64,000 bases of DNA, taken from Natrinema amylolyticum. GTDB lineage: Archaea > Halobacteriota > Halobacteria > Halobacteriales > Natrialbaceae. The stretch is from positions 248,001-312,000 of the forward strand of contig NZ_JAIWPJ010000002.1 in the NCBI RefSeq assembly GCF_020515625.1, in the 5' to 3' direction. Below, piece by piece: positions 61,302 to 64,000 of the stretch (positions within the stretch are counted from its first letter, which is position 1; each line of letters starts with the position of its first letter). A program made the position numbers and the translations under genes. Below the pieces are notes generated by a model. It was not told where the DNA came from. It did no database searches and was given only the letters and a program-made list of their open reading frames with translations.

Positions 61302-62678
61302 ATGGAGCGACCGGTGACCGAGGCCGACCTCACGTTCGATCACGTTCCCGAGACCGACCAGTCCTTCGAGAACGCACTGGCAAAGGCACGCGACGGCGAC
61401 CGACTCACGGTCGACGACGCGATCGAGTTATTCACCACGGGAACGGACAGCGAGGGGATCGACCGGAAACGCAAGGAGCGCGTGCTCGAGGCGGCCGACC
61501 GCCGCCGCGCCGAGCAGGTCGGCGAGGAGGTCACCTTCATCGCGAACCTGAACAACAACGTCACGACGGCCTGTAACGTGGGCTGTCTCTTCTGTAACTT
61601 CAAGGACGCCGCCCACACCTTCGAGAGCGAGACGGAGATCGAGACGGCCGGCTTCACGAAGACGCCCGCCGAATCCCGCGAGATCGTCGCCGACGCCGTC
61701 GATCGGGGCATCTACGAGGTCACCTCGGTCTCCGGTCTCCACCCCGCGTTCGCCCTCGACGCGGAGCACCGCGAGATCCTCGACGACCACCCGAACCCAA
61801 AGGACGTCAACTACAAGCCGCCGGCGGTCTACGAGACCAGCCCCGGCACGTACACCGACCAGATTTCGGCGATGAGCGTCGACGGCGTTCACGTCCACTC
61901 GATGACGCCCGAAGAAGCCTACCACGCCCGGCGGGGCACCGACTGGTCCTACGAGGAGGTCTACCGACGGCTGCAGGAGGCGGGGCTCGATACCGTTCCC
62001 GGCACTGCGGCGGAGATCCTCGTCGAGGAGGTCCGCGAGGTCATCTGCCCCGGCAAGATCAGTACCGACGGTTGGCTCGAGGCCATGGAGGCCGCCGCGA
62101 ACGCCGGTCTCGGGATGACGGCGACGATCATGTACGGCCACGTCGAGAACGAGGCCCATCGCGCGATGCACCTGAAGCGGATTCGGGACTTGCAGGATCG
62201 AACCGGCAACATCACGGAATTCGTCCCCCTCTCCTTTATCCACCAGAACACGCCGCTGTTCGAACACGACGTCGTCTCGAGCGGCCCGAGCATCGACGAG
62301 GACGAACTGATGATCGCCGTCTCGAGGCTGTTCCTCGACAACATCGACCACATCCAGTCCTCGTGGGTCAAGTACGGCGACGAGCAGGGACTGAAGATGC
62401 TCAACTGCGGGGCCGACGACTACATGGGGACGATCCTCTCCGAGGAGATCACGACCCGTGCCGGCGGCGAGCACGGCGAGTTCCGCTCGTTCGAGGACTA
62501 CGTCGAGATGATCGCCTCGATCGGGCGGGTCCCCGTCGAGCGCTCGACCGACTACGAGAAGCGCCGCGTCATCGATCCCGACGAACCGCCCTTCGCTCCC
62601 CGGCTCGGGCCGAAGGCCGACGGCACGCCGCTCCTGACTCGAGCGGAGCGCGAGGAACGCGTTCTCGCCGACGACTGA
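61302..62678 (+). CDS. cofH: F420 precursor (FO) synthase subunit CofH
   Basis: A 458-residue radical SAM enzyme. The cluster motif is C-N-V-G-C-L-F-C (Cys91, Cys95, Cys98), preceded by FIANLNNNVTTA and followed by SVSGLHPAF and GMTATIMYGHVE. With CofG (not in the window) it makes 7,8-didemethyl-8-hydroxy-5-deazariboflavin from tyrosine and a pyrimidine. Haloarchaea encode the two halves separately. Length includes an N-terminal extension of about 75 residues. Confidence 0.95.
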   Translation: MERPVTEADLTFDHVPETDQSFENALAKARDGDRLTVDDAIELFTTGTDSEGIDRKRKERVLEAADRRRAEQVGEEVTFIANLNNNVTTACNVGCLFCNFKDAAHTFESETEIETAGFTKTPAESREIVADAVDRGIYEVTSVSGLHPAFALDAEHREILDDHPNPKDVNYKPPAVYETSPGTYTDQISAMSVDGVHVHSMTPEEAYHARRGTDWSYEEVYRRLQEAGLDTVPGTAAEILVEEVREVICPGKISTDGWLEAMEAAANAGLGMTATIMYGHVENEAHRAMHLKRIRDLQDRTGNITEFVPLSFIHQNTPLFEHDVVSSGPSIDEDELMIAVSRLFLDNIDHIQSSWVKYGDEQGLKMLNCGADDYMGTILSEEITTRAGGEHGEFRSFEDYVEMIASIGRVPVERSTDYEKRRVIDPDEPPFAPRLGPKADGTPLLTRAEREERVLADD

Positions 62679-62765
62679 TCGGCGAGCCGCGTCGATCAGC
62701 AACGGACGATAGCCGTCGATCCAGCGCGTAACTCGCTCGAAGCGTAACGAGACCGAGCTCCGCGG

Positions 62766-63323
62766 TCAGTTCGCCTCGCTCACGTCGCCGGTGGAATCCG
62801 GTTCTTCGTCCGTGTGACCCAGCCGGCCGGCGGCCGTCTCCCGCTGGTCGGCTGCTGGCACGATCTCAGTCCCGTCGCACGCCGCGAGTCCGTGCGGCGG
62901 CATGTTGTTGTACACGGTCTCGTACTCGCCGGCCCGCACGAGATACGTTTCGTGCCAGATACCGACGGCAGCGTCCGATCCGGTTCCACTCTGGTAGTAG
63001 TCTCGCCAGGCGGGAGCGTGTAATCGGTCGCCGTCACGGGCGTACTCTCGCAGGGCGTCGAACGACTCCCAGTACTGGACGAACCCGATATGGCGGAGTC
63101 CCGGACCGACCACCGTTCGACTCTCGAGCAGTCCCGACTCCGAATCGGCGACCAGTTCTCGAACCATCCGCGGTGCGACGAGCAACAACGGGAGCCAGCG
63201 GTGAACCTTCCAGAACGCGTTGATACGGAGTCCGATCTGGAAGACGACGAACGCCTCGTCGCGGTCGGCGGTCACTCTCCTCTCGATCACTCCGTCGGCG
63301 CTGCGATGCTGTTCCGACATCAC
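62766..63323 (-). CDS. DUF4188-family protein
   Basis: A 185-residue protein, with FVVFQIGLRINAFWKVHRWLPLL, GFVQYWESFDALREYARD and AVGIWHETYLV matching the dimeric alpha/beta-barrel DUF4188 family, sometimes annotated as monooxygenase-like. A His (IWHETY) might be a ligand. The acidic tail after residue 150 is disordered. Function unproven. Confidence 0.85.
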   Translation of the reverse strand: MMSEQHRSADGVIERRVTADRDEAFVVFQIGLRINAFWKVHRWLPLLLVAPRMVRELVADSESGLLESRTVVGPGLRHIGFVQYWESFDALREYARDGDRLHAPAWRDYYQSGTGSDAAVGIWHETYLVRAGEYETVYNNMPPHGLAACDGTEIVPAADQRETAAGRLGHTDEEPDSTGDVSEAN

Positions 63324-63458
63324 GTTAATGATCGCGGGGATCGTCCGTGCCGATTACCCCAACATGTTGGCGTCAGACCCGATCGGCCGCTATCCGAACG
63401 GCGGAGACCGGCGCGAGTCCAGCGTCCGACGGCTCTCGGCTCTCACCGGTACCGGGCC

Positions 63459-64000
63459 ATGATTCGCGCACAGTTTCGGATCCGCCTCCCGGAGGGCATC
63501 TGGGTGAGAGAGCTCTCACAGACGTTCCCCGACGCGACGTTTACGCTCCTGACGGGATACCGAACCGGCGACCGCGCGATCGAACTCGGTGAGATCAGGG
63601 CGGAGAACCCGGACGCGAGCGTCGACGCGTTGCGTTCTCATCCTGCGACCACCCGGTTCGAACTGCTCGAGTTGGCCGACGGACGCGCGCTCGGCAAGTA
63701 CGAGACGACCGATACCGGCCTCTACGATTTCGTCGAACGGTCGTCGCTCCCCGTCGAGTTCCCAGTCACCGCTCGAGATGGCTGGTTCGAATTCGACCTG
63801 ACCGGGACGCGCGACGAACTCGACCGACTCCAGGCGACGCTCGAGGCGTCGGACGCGGCGTACGAACTGCAGTCGCTGGTGAGCACTACGGACGCCGACA
63901 CCCTGGTGACCGATCGCCAGCGTGAACTCCTCGAAATCGCGATACGGGAGGGCTATTACGAAGTCCCGCGGGAGTGTACGCTCGCGGAAGTCGCCGAGAC
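63459..64000 (+). CDS. Bacterio-opsin-activator-type HTH regulator (partial, 3' end beyond window)
   Basis: The first 180 residues of a haloarchaeal HTH_10 regulator. An N-terminal sensor-like domain (AQFRIRLPEGIWVRELSQTFPDATF) is followed by the DNA-binding segment LVTDRQRELLEIAIREGYYEVPRECTLAEVAE, which is typical of Bat/HTH_10 and continues outside the window. Target genes unknown. Confidence 0.9.
   Translation, partial: MIRAQFRIRLPEGIWVRELSQTFPDATFTLLTGYRTGDRAIELGEIRAENPDASVDALRSHPATTRFELLELADGRALGKYETTDTGLYDFVERSSLPVEFPVTARDGWFEFDLTGTRDELDRLQATLEASDAAYELQSLVSTTDADTLVTDRQRELLEIAIREGYYEVPRECTLAEVAE

Overview
The window is chromosomal DNA from a haloarchaeon (class Halobacteria; the mix of families looks closest to the Haloterrigena/Natrinema group, which is an inference). 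The evidence is high GC, a very acidic predicted proteome, Tat-type (twin-arginine) lipoprotein signals, many families known only from haloarchaea (HalOD1, DUF5518, DUF5789, DUF5797, DUF5787, HVO_A0556-type zinc fingers), archaeal information-processing proteins (Pus10, TrmY, LonB, NAC, TFS, thermosome) and mostly leaderless-looking gene starts with a TATA-like box 26-30 bases upstream. Coding density is high. No rRNA, CRISPR array, transposase, integrase or provirus module was seen.

Layout. 0-7 kb: end of a PadR-like regulator, small haloarchaeal proteins, a sequon-rich lipoprotein, a PPOX/F420-type flavoprotein, an acetolactate-synthase-like ThDP enzyme and a Vps62-like lipoprotein. 7-15 kb: tRNA-Pro(CGG) with a second copy of its 3' end, trmY, several tiny zinc-finger proteins, an HtrA-like protease, pus10, an antitoxin/PIN toxin pair, rnhB and a TRIC-type channel. 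15-20 kb: a CPBP protease abutting lonB, then nadM and a SAM hydrolase. 20-28 kb: the most distinctive accessory block, with a secreted PI-PLC-like phospholipase carrying a ricin-type domain, a complete carbohydrate-type ABC importer and an inositol-monophosphatase-family enzyme, all on the minus strand. 28-34 kb: a thermosome subunit without the GGM tail, an amidohydrolase, and a GntP permease convergent with glycerate 2-kinase.

34-47 kb is biosynthetic. A PurN-AICARFT fusion diverges from purB, a pair of half-size EamA transporters follows, and lysine/diaminopimelate synthesis is encoded by two same-strand blocks (dapA-dapB-dapD and lysA-dapF-dapE) separated by one unrelated membrane-protein gene. 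Together these supply dapA, dapB, dapD, dapE, dapF and lysA; the DapC-type aminotransferase is not here. 47-64 kb is housekeeping: htpX, a NYN protein, a PUA protein, an HD phosphohydrolase, an SDR, NAC overlapping trmI, tfs, an MFS transporter, an epoxide hydrolase, a MoaD/SAMP-like protein, purC, an ion channel, cofH (F420 precursor synthesis), a DUF4188 protein and the start of a bacterio-opsin-activator-type regulator.

No unmistakably new multi-gene defence or mobile system is evident. The best candidates for something undescribed are the phospholipase/ABC/IMPase cluster, the repeat-derived insertion inside lysA, the nested palindrome beside tfs, the duplicated tRNA-Pro 3' end, the sequon-packed lipoprotein and a SAMP-like protein whose diglycine is buried by a C-terminal extension.
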